Positions 16,504 through 25,922 are shown, numbered from the stretch's first letter. The stretch is 64,000 bases of DNA from an uncultured Clostridia bacterium (GCA_949878885.1 CATLBN010000001.1:1-64000), one strand, 5' to 3'. Notes: a model not told the origin generated them from the letters alone. A program made the numbers and translations.

Positions 16504-17034
16504 ATGAGAATAATCAGCGGTAAATACAGAGGAATGAAACTTGCGGAGTTTTGCGGTATATCCATAAGACCCACGGCGGACAGAGTAAAGGAAAGTCTTT
16601 TCAATATTTTAAGCGGCGAAATAGGCGGCGCGCGCGTTTTGGATTTGTTTTGCGGCAGCGGTAATTTGGGGATAGAATGTTTGTCGCGCGGGGCGGCAAG
16701 CGTGCATTTTAACGATATTTCCAAAGACAGCTTAAACGTTTTAAATAAAAATTTGAAAAAAATAGGCGCGGCAGAAGCTAAGGTAACAAATTCCGATTAT
16801 GCTGTTTGTTTAAAAAGCGCAGCGCCGTTTGATTTGATTTTTATAGACCCTCCGTATAAAACGGAATACGGAAAAATTGCGCTTGAAATTATAGGCGCCG
16901 AAAAGCTGCTTTTAAAAAACGGAATTGCCGTTTTTGAAAGCGATAAAAGTTTTTCAGCCGAAACAGACGGGCTGGAATTATATGACGAACGTAAATACGG
17001 TATTACGTATTTAAGTTTTTTCCGTTTAAAATAA
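16504..17034 (+). CDS. rsmD: 16S rRNA (guanine966-N2)-methyltransferase
   Basis: A 176-aa SAM enzyme that methylates G966 of 16S rRNA. It opens with MRIISGKYRG, has SAM motif VLDLFCGSGNLGIE (~42-55) and catalytic FIDPPY (~115-120). The neighbour coaD is its usual partner in Firmicutes. Confidence 0.94.
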   Translation: MRIISGKYRGMKLAEFCGISIRPTADRVKESLFNILSGEIGGARVLDLFCGSGNLGIECLSRGAASVHFNDISKDSLNVLNKNLKKIGAAEAKVTNSDYAVCLKSAAPFDLIFIDPPYKTEYGKIALEIIGAEKLLLKNGIAVFESDKSFSAETDGLELYDERKYGITYLSFFRLK

Positions 17035-17056
17035 GTTGAACTTTAAAGAGGCAAAA

Positions 17057-17542
17057 ATGAAAAAATGCGTGTTTTCAGGCACTTTTGACCCACCCACTAC
17101 GGGACACGAAAAAATAATTGAAATTTGCCGTAAAATTTTTGACGAGGTAGTGGTTGCGGTTATGATTAACCGCGAAAAAACGCCGCTTTTTACGGTTGAA
17201 GAAAGACTTGCGCTTTTAAATAAAATGTACTCAAATTGCGCAGGCGTAAAGGTTTGCGCGTTTGAAGGCGCCGCCGTAGATTTGTTAGAGCGTGAGAATA
17301 CGCCGTTTTACGTACGCGGAGTACGCGATTGTTTAGACTTTGATTACGAAAACAGAAACTATTTTGCAAGCAAAAAATTAAAAGCAGATTTAGTGGAAAT
17401 TTACATTCCGGCAGACCAAGATTCGCTGCAAGTAAGTTCTTCGCTTATACGTAATTCCGTTGCGTTTAAAAAGCGTTATTCGGCATATATTCCCGCATCA
17501 ATTAAACAGGAAGTAGAACAATTACTTAAGTTAAAAGGTTAA
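17057..17542 (+). CDS. coaD: Pantetheine-phosphate adenylyltransferase
   Basis: A 161-aa protein; the fourth step of coenzyme A synthesis (4'-phosphopantetheine + ATP to dephospho-CoA). It shows GTFDPPTTGH with the T-x-G-H nucleotidyltransferase motif and the C-terminal VSSSLIR motif. The start at 17057 is set by AAGAGG just upstream, rather than the TTG at 17036. Confidence 0.95.
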   Translation: MKKCVFSGTFDPPTTGHEKIIEICRKIFDEVVVAVMINREKTPLFTVEERLALLNKMYSNCAGVKVCAFEGAAVDLLERENTPFYVRGVRDCLDFDYENRNYFASKKLKADLVEIYIPADQDSLQVSSSLIRNSVAFKKRYSAYIPASIKQEVEQLLKLKG

Positions 17543-17574
17543 AAGCGCTTAATTTATATGCGCAGGAGATTGCA

Positions 17575-18597
17575 ATGTTTATTAAACAGGTTAAAATACC
17601 CGACCCCGAAGAAATAGTTGCGGCGATACCGCTGCCCGAAAAATTAAAAGCCGTAAAAGCCGAACGCGATAAGCTTATAAAAGAGGTAATTACGGGCAAA
17701 AGCGAAAAACTTATAATTATTGTAGGACCTTGTTCCGCGCACGAGGCAAAGCCCGTTTTGGATTATGTTGAAAAGCTTGGCAAGCTTAACGAAAAGGTTA
17801 AAGACAAGCTTGTGCTTGTGCCCAGAATTTACACTAATAAACCCCGTACAAAGGGCGTAGGGTACAAGGGTATGTTTTCTCAGCCAGACCCTACTAAGGG
17901 CGAGGATATTTTAAAGGGCATTTACGCAATACGCGATTTAAACGTTAAAGCTATAAACGCAAGCGGACTTGCCGCCGCCGACGAAATGCTTTATCCCGCA
18001 AATATTCATTATGTGGAAGATTTATTGTCGTATATTGCGGTCGGCGCGCGCAGCAGCGAAAATCAGCTTCATAGATTGGTTGCAAGCGGCATAGACGTTG
18101 CGGTGGGAATAAAAAATCCTATGAGCGGTTCTGTAAAGGTGCTTTTGAATTCTATTTATGCTTCGCAAAGCGGGCAGGTGTTTAAGCTTAACGGCTGGCA
18201 GGTAAAAACAACGGGCAATAAGCTTTCACACGCAATTTTGCGCGGCGCGGTAGACGGATACGGCAACGATATTCCCAATTTCCATTACGAAACGGTTATG
18301 CAGGTTGCCGAAGGCTATGCGGCATCTGGTTTGGAAAATCCGGCGATAATCGTCGATGCAAACCATTCGAACAGCGGCAAAAAATTTAAACAGCAGATAA
18401 GAATTTGCGAAGAAGTAATGCAGAACAGGCAGTATGATAAAGACTTTAAAAATATAGTTAAAGGCTTTATGATAGAAAGCTTTTTGGAAGAAGGCTGCCA
18501 AACCGAAGATAAAGTTTACGGCAAATCCATAACGGACCCGTGCTTGGGCTGGAACGACACCGAGCGGCTTATTTGCGATATTGCGGAGAAGGTGTAA
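17575..18597 (+). CDS. 3-deoxy-7-phosphoheptulonate synthase, AroG/AroF type
   Basis: A 340-aa enzyme that condenses phosphoenolpyruvate and erythrose-4-phosphate, the first step of the shikimate pathway. Motifs: metal cysteine in GPCS, RIYTNKPRT, DANHSNS (metal His), MIESFL (metal Glu), DPCLGW (metal Asp). This is the class I alpha form known from E. coli AroF/G/H. It is preceded by AGGAG and directly followed by prephenate dehydratase, so the pair likely commits carbon to phenylalanine. Confidence 0.93.
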   Translation: MFIKQVKIPDPEEIVAAIPLPEKLKAVKAERDKLIKEVITGKSEKLIIIVGPCSAHEAKPVLDYVEKLGKLNEKVKDKLVLVPRIYTNKPRTKGVGYKGMFSQPDPTKGEDILKGIYAIRDLNVKAINASGLAAADEMLYPANIHYVEDLLSYIAVGARSSENQLHRLVASGIDVAVGIKNPMSGSVKVLLNSIYASQSGQVFKLNGWQVKTTGNKLSHAILRGAVDGYGNDIPNFHYETVMQVAEGYAASGLENPAIIVDANHSNSGKKFKQQIRICEEVMQNRQYDKDFKNIVKGFMIESFLEEGCQTEDKVYGKSITDPCLGWNDTERLICDIAEKV

Positions 18598-18598
18598 A

Positions 18599-19396
18599 AT
18601 GAAGACTGCGTATCTCGGACCTGAGGGCAGTTACAGTATGCTTGCGGCGCGCAAGCTTTGCAATGACGGCGAAATAAAAGAATATAAAAATTTTTCCTCT
18701 GTTATGAACGCTTTGCTTTGCGGCGAGTGCGATTATGCGGTATTGCCCGTAGAAAACAGTTTGAACGGCGGAGTAAACCAAAATATTGACCTAATTCAAA
18801 ATACTCCTAATATTATTGCAATAGCCGAAACTGCTGTTGAAATAGACCATAGACTTGCTGTTTTAAAAGGTACCGATTTACGCGGTATTTCGCGCATATA
18901 TTCGCACCAACAGGCTTTGGCGCAATGCGACGGATATATAAAAAGCAACTTTCCTAACGCGCTTTTGGTTGCAACGCCGTCAACGGCGGCAAGCTTAAAT
19001 CTTTTAAAAAGTTCCGCAGACGCCTGCATAGTCGGTGCGCATACAAAACGAGCGGAAATTACTCTTTCACAAGAAAACATTTCAGACGAAAAGTGCAACG
19101 TAACTCATTTTCTTTTATTCAGAAAAGGCGAAGCGGACGAATTTACTCACACTGAAAAAATATTTTTTTCGGCAACCTGTCCGCATTGCGCAGGCGCTCT
19201 TTTAAAGCTTTTAAAGCCTCTTTCCGACGGCGGTATGAATATGACCAAAATTCAATCCAGACCTATTAAAGACGAAGTGGGTTCTTATAGATTTTTTATA
19301 GAAGCGGACGGCGATTACGCCTCCTTACAGGTTAAATCGGCGCTTGAAAACGTTAAAAAAGCTTCAACTTCGTTCAAGCTTTTGGGCGCATATTGA
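18599..19396 (+). CDS. pheA: Prephenate dehydratase with ACT domain
   Basis: A 265-aa protein that converts prephenate to phenylpyruvate. The catalytic domain covers ~1-175 (YLGPEGSYS, LPVENSLNGGV, TPSTAAS). An ACT domain covers ~185-265 (GALLKLLKPLSDGGMNMTKI). The Phe-binding motif usually written ESRP is QSRP here (CAA codon). ATG 18599 is preferred, with GGAGAAGGTG upstream; it begins just after the DAHP synthase stop, so the two genes form an operon. Confidence 0.93.
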   Translation: MKTAYLGPEGSYSMLAARKLCNDGEIKEYKNFSSVMNALLCGECDYAVLPVENSLNGGVNQNIDLIQNTPNIIAIAETAVEIDHRLAVLKGTDLRGISRIYSHQQALAQCDGYIKSNFPNALLVATPSTAASLNLLKSSADACIVGAHTKRAEITLSQENISDEKCNVTHFLLFRKGEADEFTHTEKIFFSATCPHCAGALLKLLKPLSDGGMNMTKIQSRPIKDEVGSYRFFIEADGDYASLQVKSALENVKKASTSFKLLGAY

Positions 19397-19397
19397 T

Positions 19398-20363
19398 TTA
19401 TGCGATTACAAGCAGAATCAAAAAGCACAAAGCGGCTTGCAAAGCTTTAACGCCTATAAATTTTAAGGCGCTTACGCCTGTTTTTATAAGGTAGCTTAGT
19501 TGCTGCAAAATTATGGATACGCCGCCGAAAGTTATTAAAAATCCCGCCGCGGCAATTTGCATTGTACCGCCGCCTGCATTTTGCGCAAGCGCCCTGCAGC
19601 CGGTAGTCGCTTCTATCAAGCCCAAACAAAAAGCGGAAGAAGTTTGTCCGTCTAAAAATAAATTAAAAAATTTTTCAAGCGGATACAATAGATTGAAGTC
19701 TGCGGAAAAAGTTGCCGCAACAAAGAAAAACGCAATAAATCCTCCGGCTACGGCAACGGAAATTACCGCGCCGTAAAACGCGTTATACAAAACGTTTTCG
19801 TCAGGTTTTTTACGTGTTTTGGCATATTGTTTGGGTTTGCCGGAAAATAAAGAAACTATAACGGATACAAGCGTAACCGCTATAATGTGCGCGGCTAAAA
19901 TTTTTACGCCTGCAAGTTTATCTCCGAACATTTTAAATCCAACGCTGCCTACAATAAACAGCGGTCCCGACGTAGAAGCTATGTATGAAATTCTTTTGCT
20001 TTCCGTCTTGTCAATAACTCCGCTTTCGTAAAATTCTCCTACTACGCGGCTGCCTGCCGGATAACCGGAAAATAAGCTTAACACAAAAATTGCCGCGGCT
20101 GCAGGCGGAAAATTGAGCTTTTTAGAAAACTTTTTAAGCGGTAAAGCGGCTTTTTCCGCCATACCGGTTTTAACCAAAATCAAGGTTATTACCATAAACG
20201 GGAACAGGGAAGGCAGTACGCATTCCGCCCACATTGCAAATCCCTGAAAGCAGCAGCCTACGTACCGTTCCGGATAAATTATTATTGCCGCGCCGAATAT
20301 AAGCAAGGCGATTCCCAATGCGGAAAATTTAACGTATTTAGAAAATTTATATCTTTTTTTCAT
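19398..20363 (-). CDS. YlbJ-like sporulation/nucleoside-recognition membrane protein
   Basis: A 321-aa, ~8-TM protein with two Gate-type halves. SGYPAGSRVVGEFY and STSGPLFIVGSVG are the signature stretches of the YlbJ family, membrane proteins linked to spore cortex formation in Bacillus. The stop is 2 nt from the pheA stop (convergent). The start is divergent from the patatin gene with no clear ribosome-binding site. Transport function is inferred from the fold. Confidence 0.8.
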   Translation of the reverse strand: MKKRYKFSKYVKFSALGIALLIFGAAIIIYPERYVGCCFQGFAMWAECVLPSLFPFMVITLILVKTGMAEKAALPLKKFSKKLNFPPAAAAIFVLSLFSGYPAGSRVVGEFYESGVIDKTESKRISYIASTSGPLFIVGSVGFKMFGDKLAGVKILAAHIIAVTLVSVIVSLFSGKPKQYAKTRKKPDENVLYNAFYGAVISVAVAGGFIAFFFVAATFSADFNLLYPLEKFFNLFLDGQTSSAFCLGLIEATTGCRALAQNAGGGTMQIAAAGFLITFGGVSIILQQLSYLIKTGVSALKFIGVKALQAALCFLILLVIA

Positions 20364-20398
20364 TACATAAATAAAATTATTTTTTTAAAGGTGTTTTT

Positions 20399-21190
20399 AT
20401 GAGTAAAACTTTAGGACTTGCATTAGGCAGCGGCGGCGCGCGCGGAATTGCGCATATTGGTTTTTTACGCGCTTTGGAAGAAGCCGATATTAAACCAGAT
20501 TATATAGCGGGCTGCTCAATGGGCGCGGTAGTAGGCGGCTGTTATGCAAGCGGAATACCCTCGCTTAAAATCAAAGACGTGCTTTTGGATTTGAAGATGC
20601 GCGATATTTTGGATATTTCAACTGCGGTAATAACCAAAATGTCTATTTTAAGAAGCAAAAAAATGGAATCGCTTTTGCGCGAATATCTAGGCGATAAAAA
20701 GTTGGAGGATTTGGATATTCCGTTCAGGTGCGTAGCCACAGAACTGCTTTCGGGTCAGCTTCACGTTTTTAAAGAAGGCGACGCAGTTCAGGCAATTAAA
20801 GCTTCAAGCACAATCCCCGCGGTTTTCAGACCTGTTAAAATGAACGGCAAAATGTTTGTTGACGGCGGTTGTTTGTGCCGTGTGCCCGTAAAAGCGGTTA
20901 AAGAAATGGGCGCCGACGTAGTAGTAGGCGTAGACGTACTTAAAAATACTTTCGAACCCGTTGAAAAAATCCCCAACATTTTAATGATGGTGTTGCGCGT
21001 TTTCGATATTATGGACAGCCATCAAACCGAGCAGGCGCGTAAAATAGAAAAAAATATGTGTGACTTGCTTGTTGCTCCCGAAATGAAAGGGATGAGTCAA
21101 TATGTTATAAAAGATTTGGATAAAGCCTATGCAGAGGGATACGAAACGGGCAAAGCAAGCGTTAAAAAGATAAAAAAACTGTTATCGTAA
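20399..21190 (+). CDS. Patatin-like phospholipase family protein
   Basis: A 263-aa protein with an oxyanion loop GSGGARG (10-16), nucleophile S40 in GCSMG and a catalytic Asp in VDGG, giving the complete Ser-Asp dyad of patatins (RssA-like). There is no signal peptide, so it acts in the cytoplasm, probably as a lipid acyl hydrolase. AAAGGTG precedes the ATG. It is followed by rarA after 13 nt. Confidence 0.9.
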   Translation: MSKTLGLALGSGGARGIAHIGFLRALEEADIKPDYIAGCSMGAVVGGCYASGIPSLKIKDVLLDLKMRDILDISTAVITKMSILRSKKMESLLREYLGDKKLEDLDIPFRCVATELLSGQLHVFKEGDAVQAIKASSTIPAVFRPVKMNGKMFVDGGCLCRVPVKAVKEMGADVVVGVDVLKNTFEPVEKIPNILMMVLRVFDIMDSHQTEQARKIEKNMCDLLVAPEMKGMSQYVIKDLDKAYAEGYETGKASVKKIKKLLS

Positions 21191-21203
21191 TTTTGGAATT
21201 ATA

Positions 21204-22517
21204 ATGGATTTGTTTGATTTAAACGGCAACGAAAACGTTGCAAAGCCGCTTGCCGAGCGTATGCGCGCAAACAACTTAAACGATTTTATAGGGCAAAAGC
21301 ATATAGTTGCGGAAGGCTCGCTTTTGCGCCGCGCAATAGCGTTGGACAGACTTGGCAGCTGCATATTCTGGGGACCGCCGGGCACCGGCAAAACAACGCT
21401 TGCAAATATTATTTCGGCAACAACCAACGGCGAATTTATTAAACTTAACGCAGTGCAGGCAGGCGTTGCCGACGTAAAAAAAGCGGTTGAACAGGCGCGC
21501 GATACGCTTAAAATGTACGGCAGGCGTACATATCTTATGCTTGACGAGTGCCACCGTTTTAATAAAACACAGTCGGATTCTTTGCTGCCCGCAATAGAGC
21601 AGGGCACAATAATTTTTATAGGTTCAACAACGGAAAATCCCTATGCTTCTATGACGCCCGCAATAGTTTCAAGATGCAGAGTTTTTGAGTTTAAAAGGCT
21701 TTCGTTTGATGATATACGCGGGGCAATGGTTAAAGCTCTGTGCGATAAACGACGCGGATTGGGCGGGTATTCGGCACAGGTAGACGAGGACGCGCTTAAT
21801 CATATAGCTAACACCGCGGGCGGAGATTTGCGAACGGCGTATAACGCTTTGGAACTTGCGGTTTTGACAACGCCGCCGCTTTCTGACGGCAGTATTCACG
21901 TTACGCTTTCCGACGCGGAGCAGTCTATTCAGAAAAAAGCAATGTCTTATAACGAAGACGCTTTTTACGACTATTTGTCCGCGTTCTGCAAGTCGCTGCG
22001 CGGAAGCGATGCAAATGCCGCGCTGTATTATGCAATGCGGCTTGTAGAGGGAGGCTGCGACCCAATGATAATAGCGCGCAGGTTGGTTATACATTCTTCG
22101 GAAGACGTGGGAATGTCCGACCCCAACGCGCTTGTGGTGGCAACGTCCGCAATGTACGCGCTTGAAAAAACAGGCTATCCCGAAGGTATGATTCCTATTT
22201 CAAACGCAATAATCTACGTATGCGAAGCGCCGAAAAGCAACACAGTTGTTACGGCTATGGACGCGGCTAAACGCGACGCGGCGCAAGTGCGCGACGACGA
22301 CGGCGTTCCGCCTTATTTAAAAGACAACACTTTCGGAGATAAACAGACTAAGGCGCAGAGCGGTAAATATAAATATCCTCACGATTATGCAGGCGGATAC
22401 GTTGAACAGCAATATTTACCGGACAAGCTTAAAGACAGAATTTACTATACTCCGTCCGATTACGGTTTTGAAAGAAAAGTAAAAGAAATACGTAAAGATA
22501 AAGGAAAAAATAAATAA
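21204..22517 (+). CDS. rarA: Replication-associated recombination ATPase RarA/MgsA
   Basis: A 437-aa AAA+ ATPase of stalled replication forks: Walker A GPPGTGKTTL, Walker B LDECHRFNK, sensor 1 GSTTENP, arginine finger SRC, and the C-terminal MgsA domain ending in KYPHDYAGGYVEQQYLP. Length is normal. It has no strong ribosome-binding site; it is probably read through from the patatin gene. Confidence 0.95.
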   Translation: MDLFDLNGNENVAKPLAERMRANNLNDFIGQKHIVAEGSLLRRAIALDRLGSCIFWGPPGTGKTTLANIISATTNGEFIKLNAVQAGVADVKKAVEQARDTLKMYGRRTYLMLDECHRFNKTQSDSLLPAIEQGTIIFIGSTTENPYASMTPAIVSRCRVFEFKRLSFDDIRGAMVKALCDKRRGLGGYSAQVDEDALNHIANTAGGDLRTAYNALELAVLTTPPLSDGSIHVTLSDAEQSIQKKAMSYNEDAFYDYLSAFCKSLRGSDANAALYYAMRLVEGGCDPMIIARRLVIHSSEDVGMSDPNALVVATSAMYALEKTGYPEGMIPISNAIIYVCEAPKSNTVVTAMDAAKRDAAQVRDDDGVPPYLKDNTFGDKQTKAQSGKYKYPHDYAGGYVEQQYLPDKLKDRIYYTPSDYGFERKVKEIRKDKGKNK

Positions 22518-22525
22518 TTAATATA

Positions 22526-22570
22526 AACGAAGCCCTCCGCACATTGAATAAATGTGCGGAGGGCTTCGTT
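22526..22570. terminator. 20-bp perfect hairpin terminator
   Basis: Arms of 20 bp (starting AACGAAGCCCTCC) with a GAATA loop lie 9 nt after the rarA stop. No long T tract follows, but the stem is very stable. Confidence 0.65.
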
Positions 22571-22772
22571 ATGTTCTCTGCGGCTGTAAAAAAGAAAAAA
22601 GTATACAACAATATTTTTTTGATATTCATAAATAGGCGGACAAGGTAATAAAAATATTTTAGGAAGCCGAAAACCAAAATAATCAAAAATTGAGTTTTCG
22701 CTTAAAAAATACATAATAAGACAAACAAAGTCAAAAATCTATAGACATTGTTTGGTATTATCGGAGAAGAAT

Positions 22773-23537
22773 TTGGTTCGCGTAATTAATTTAAAAAACA
22801 TTTTGGCTTTTGTTTTAACGCTTGCAATGCTTGTAGTATTAAGCGTTTCGGCTTATTCCACGGGCGCGTATGCCGTTTTCTACGGCAACACCCCGCGGCT
22901 TTTACCTGTGTATTCGGTAGAAAGAGAAGACAAAACGGTATCTATAACTTTCGACTGTGCTTGGGGCACGGAATATACCGACCAAATTTTAAAAGCGCTT
23001 AAAGTATCGTCGGTGCGCGCAACGTTTTTTATGGTTGAATTCTGGACGGAAAAGTATCCCGAATTCGTAAAAAAAATCGACGCGCACGGCTGCGAAATAG
23101 GCACCCACTCGTCAACGCATTCTTATATGTCTAAGCAGAACGCGGAAGAAATAAAAAAAGAGCTTACAACTTCCAGCAAAGCAATAGAAGACGTTACGGG
23201 TAAAAAGGTAGAGCTGTTCCGCGCGCCTTACGGCGACTACGACGACGAATTAATCAAAACCGCGTCGGAACTCGGTTACTACACAATACAGTGGGACGTA
23301 GACAGTTTGGACTGGAAGGATTTATCCGCTTCCGACATAGCAATGAGAGTTATAAACGGGGTTAAAAACGGTTCTATAATTTTAATGCACAACAACGGTT
23401 TGCATACGGCAGAAGCCGTTCCCATAATTTTGGAAACGCTTAAAAACAGAGGATATACGTTTGTACCCGTAGGCGAGCTTATATTCCGCGAAAATTACGT
23501 AATCGACGGAACGGGCAGGCAGAAAGCGGCAAAATAA
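22773..23537 (+). CDS. Polysaccharide deacetylase, PdaB-like
   Basis: A 254-aa protein. The start is taken at TTG 22773, with GGAG 6 nt before it, rather than an upstream TTG. One N-terminal membrane helix (~9-32) acts as a signal anchor. The NodB domain shows FDCAWGTEYT (the PdaB-type variant of FDDG), the metal pair HSSTHSY and RAPYGDYDD. PdaB-type proteins are sporulation deacetylases of cell-wall glycans in Bacillus. It acts outside the membrane. Confidence 0.85.
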   Translation: MVRVINLKNILAFVLTLAMLVVLSVSAYSTGAYAVFYGNTPRLLPVYSVEREDKTVSITFDCAWGTEYTDQILKALKVSSVRATFFMVEFWTEKYPEFVKKIDAHGCEIGTHSSTHSYMSKQNAEEIKKELTTSSKAIEDVTGKKVELFRAPYGDYDDELIKTASELGYYTIQWDVDSLDWKDLSASDIAMRVINGVKNGSIILMHNNGLHTAEAVPIILETLKNRGYTFVPVGELIFRENYVIDGTGRQKAAK

Positions 23538-23619
23538 ATAGGCGTTAAATGCCGCATATTACGGGGGCAACCTATAAAAACATAAAAATTTTAACGGAAA
23601 AACGTTATTTGGAGGTTAT

Positions 23620-24306
23620 ATGAATTACAACACGGAAAAAAACAATAAGGTTTACGTTTACGGCGAAATCGTATCGGAAGCACAGTTTTCTCACGAAGTT
23701 TACGGCGAAGGTTTTTACGAGTTTATGGTTAAGGTAATGCGGCTGTCCGGTCAGGCGGATATTTTGCCCGTAACCGTTTCCGAACGCATTATGACAGACG
23801 ATATGAAAGTCGGCGGATACATTTGCGCGATAGGACAGTTCCGTTCCTATAATAAATTAGAAGGCGGCAAATCCAGATTAATGCTCACTATATTTGTGCG
23901 CGAACTGCTTGAAAGCCAGCCGGGCAAAAATCCCAATTCCATAGTGCTGTCAGGGTATATTTGCAAGCCTCCCGTTTACAGAACAACTCCGTTTAACAGA
24001 GAAATTGCCGATTTGCTTATAGCGGTAAACCGCAGTTACAACAAGTCCGATTATATTCCGGCTATCGCTTGGGGAAGAAACGCAAGGTTTGTAAGAAATC
24101 TTGCCGTAGGCGACAGGGTTGCGCTTTCGGGAAGAATACAAAGCCGCGAATATCAAAAAAAGCAGTCCGACGAATCTTTTTTGACAATGACGGCTTATGA
24201 AGTTTCTATTTCAAAGCTCGCCGCGTTCGACGACGATTCGGAATTCGATATAGACGAAGAATTCGACTTGTATTCAACTCCGAGGGTGTTTGAAAGAAAC
24301 GAATAA
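23620..24306 (+). CDS. Tandem OB-fold, SSB-like protein
   Basis: A 228-aa protein. Residues ~8-95 look like a degenerate OB-fold (KVYVYGEIVSEAQF...GGYICAIGQF). Residues ~108-200 form a second, more SSB-like one (VLSGYICKPPVYRTTPFNREIADLLIAVNRS...IAWGRNARFV...VALSGRIQSREYQ). The tail is acidic (DDDSEFDIDEEFDL) but does not end in the canonical DDDIPF-type tip. It may be a single-strand DNA-binding accessory rather than the main SSB. GGAGG precedes the start. Confidence 0.75.
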   Translation: MNYNTEKNNKVYVYGEIVSEAQFSHEVYGEGFYEFMVKVMRLSGQADILPVTVSERIMTDDMKVGGYICAIGQFRSYNKLEGGKSRLMLTIFVRELLESQPGKNPNSIVLSGYICKPPVYRTTPFNREIADLLIAVNRSYNKSDYIPAIAWGRNARFVRNLAVGDRVALSGRIQSREYQKKQSDESFLTMTAYEVSISKLAAFDDDSEFDIDEEFDLYSTPRVFERNE

Positions 24307-24320
24307 AAATATTAAACCGC

Positions 24321-24354
24321 GTCCGAAGTTTTATAACTTCGGACAAATTTTTTT
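24321..24354 (+). terminator. Terminator
   Basis: GTCCGAAGTT and AACTTCGGAC with a TTAT loop are followed by T7. Confidence 0.85.
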
Positions 24355-24376
24355 ATTATTTATTTAATAAAAATGT

Positions 24377-24405
24377 TTGCAAAAAATAATTTACGGTACT
24401 ATAAT
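24377..24405 (+). promoter_or_regulatory. MATE gene promoter, near-leaderless
   Basis: TTGCAA (24377-24382), 17-bp spacer, TATAAT (24400-24405); the ATG at 24416 is 10 nt after the -10 box, leaving a leader of only a few nt. Confidence 0.65.
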
Positions 24406-24415
24406 ATGTGCCGAA

Positions 24416-25846
24416 ATGAACGGAATGCAAAAATTTAAAGTAAGAAAAGTAGGTAAAACCGTAAGTTTGACTAAGGGCAACGTTTGGAAGACGTTGCTTT
24501 TATATTCGCTTCCGCTTTTCGGAAGCGCAATGGTGCAGCAGTTTTATTCGCTTATCGACTTGTTGGTGGTAGGTAATTTTGCCGCAGAAGGCGCGCTTGC
24601 GGTAGACGCTATAGGCAACGCTACGGTAGCTATAAATATTTTGCTGTCTTTTGCGTTGGGCGCAAACGGCGGTTGTGCGGTTATAGTGGCAAAATATTTC
24701 GGCTCTGGCGATAAAACCAAACTAAGGGAAACGGTAAGTACTGCGGTAATTTCGTTTTCGGTGCTGTGCGTAATTTTAATGGGCGCAGGTTTCGGATTGG
24801 GCAAACTGTCGTTACAGGCTTTGGATGTGCACGGCGTTTATTTTAACGACTGCCTTGCATATCTGTACATATATATCGGCTCGCTGCCGTTTGTTTTTCT
24901 GTACAATCTCGGCTGCGGCGTATGCTCTGCTTTGGGCGACAGCAAAACGCCGTTCATCTTTTTGGTTATATCTTCGTTTTTGAATATCGGCTTGGATTTG
25001 CTGTTTGTATGCGTTTTTCATATGGACGTTGCGGGCGCGGCTTGGGCAACGCTCATTTCTCAGGCTGTATGCTGTGTTTTAACCGTTTTTGTTCTTATAA
25101 GAAAGATTAACGCATTTAAAACCGAAGATAAAACGCGTAAGTTCAATAAATCGCTGTTTAAAGAATTGGTTATAACTTCCGTTCCGATAATTTTGCAGCA
25201 AAGCTTTGTGTCGGTAGGTAACTTTGCGGTAAACAGATGTATAAACAATCTCGACGACACGGGCGACGCGGTTACGGGTTTTACCACGGCGTTTAAACTT
25301 GTTTGTATGGCGAATATGGGCGTTGGGGCAATGACAAACGGACTTGCAAACTTTGCTTCTCAAAACAAGGCGGCGGGAGAGTTCGGCAGAATAAAACTCG
25401 GTTTTTTGGCGGTTGTGTGCTATGCGCTTACAACAAGCGTTATTTTTTTAGTGGCGTTTGTTTCTTTCTCCGAACCGCTTACAAAAATATTTATACAAAA
25501 AGATAAACTCACTCCGCAGGCAATGGAATACTCAGTACAGTTTTTAACAATCGTTTCCTGCTTTCTGCCGGCTGTCTGCGTTAAAATAGTAGGCGACGGC
25601 GCCGTGCGCGGCTGCGGCGGAAATTTGGGATTTATGATAAGCACTTTTGCAGACCTTATTTTAAGAGTGGCGTTTGTATATATTTTAACAGGCATAGGCT
25701 GGGGATTTGCGGGCGTTTGCTGGGCTTGGGCAATAGGCTGGAGTTTGGGAATGTTTTTATCGCTGGGATTTTTCTTCGGCTTAAAGTGTTTGCGCGGCGT
25801 TAAATTCTTCCCTCCCAAACAGAAAAATGCGGAGTTAAACGATTAA
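24416..25846 (+). CDS. MATE-family multidrug/cation efflux protein
   Basis: A 476-aa protein of about 12 transmembrane segments in two halves, opening with TLLLYSLPLFGSAMVQQFYSL, a typical MATE first helix. It is expected to export drugs or metabolites using a Na+ or H+ gradient. The start ATG 24416 is chosen because the upstream TTG of the longer frame is itself the promoter -35 box. Confidence 0.92.
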   Translation: MNGMQKFKVRKVGKTVSLTKGNVWKTLLLYSLPLFGSAMVQQFYSLIDLLVVGNFAAEGALAVDAIGNATVAINILLSFALGANGGCAVIVAKYFGSGDKTKLRETVSTAVISFSVLCVILMGAGFGLGKLSLQALDVHGVYFNDCLAYLYIYIGSLPFVFLYNLGCGVCSALGDSKTPFIFLVISSFLNIGLDLLFVCVFHMDVAGAAWATLISQAVCCVLTVFVLIRKINAFKTEDKTRKFNKSLFKELVITSVPIILQQSFVSVGNFAVNRCINNLDDTGDAVTGFTTAFKLVCMANMGVGAMTNGLANFASQNKAAGEFGRIKLGFLAVVCYALTTSVIFLVAFVSFSEPLTKIFIQKDKLTPQAMEYSVQFLTIVSCFLPAVCVKIVGDGAVRGCGGNLGFMISTFADLILRVAFVYILTGIGWGFAGVCWAWAIGWSLGMFLSLGFFFGLKCLRGVKFFPPKQKNAELND

Positions 25847-25893
25847 CTTTTATAAATTGTATGTATTTGGCAGTTAAAAATTAAGCTCACGCA

Positions 25894-25922
25894 TTGACTT
25901 AACTGTATATTAGTACTATACT
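25894..25922 (+). promoter_or_regulatory. lgt promoter
   Basis: TTGACT (25894-25899), 17-bp spacer, TATACT (25917-25922). Confidence 0.75.

Noticed and set aside
17543-17574. T-box or attenuator before the DAHP synthase gene
   Set aside because: Only 32 bp separate it from coaD and they hold just a ribosome-binding site.
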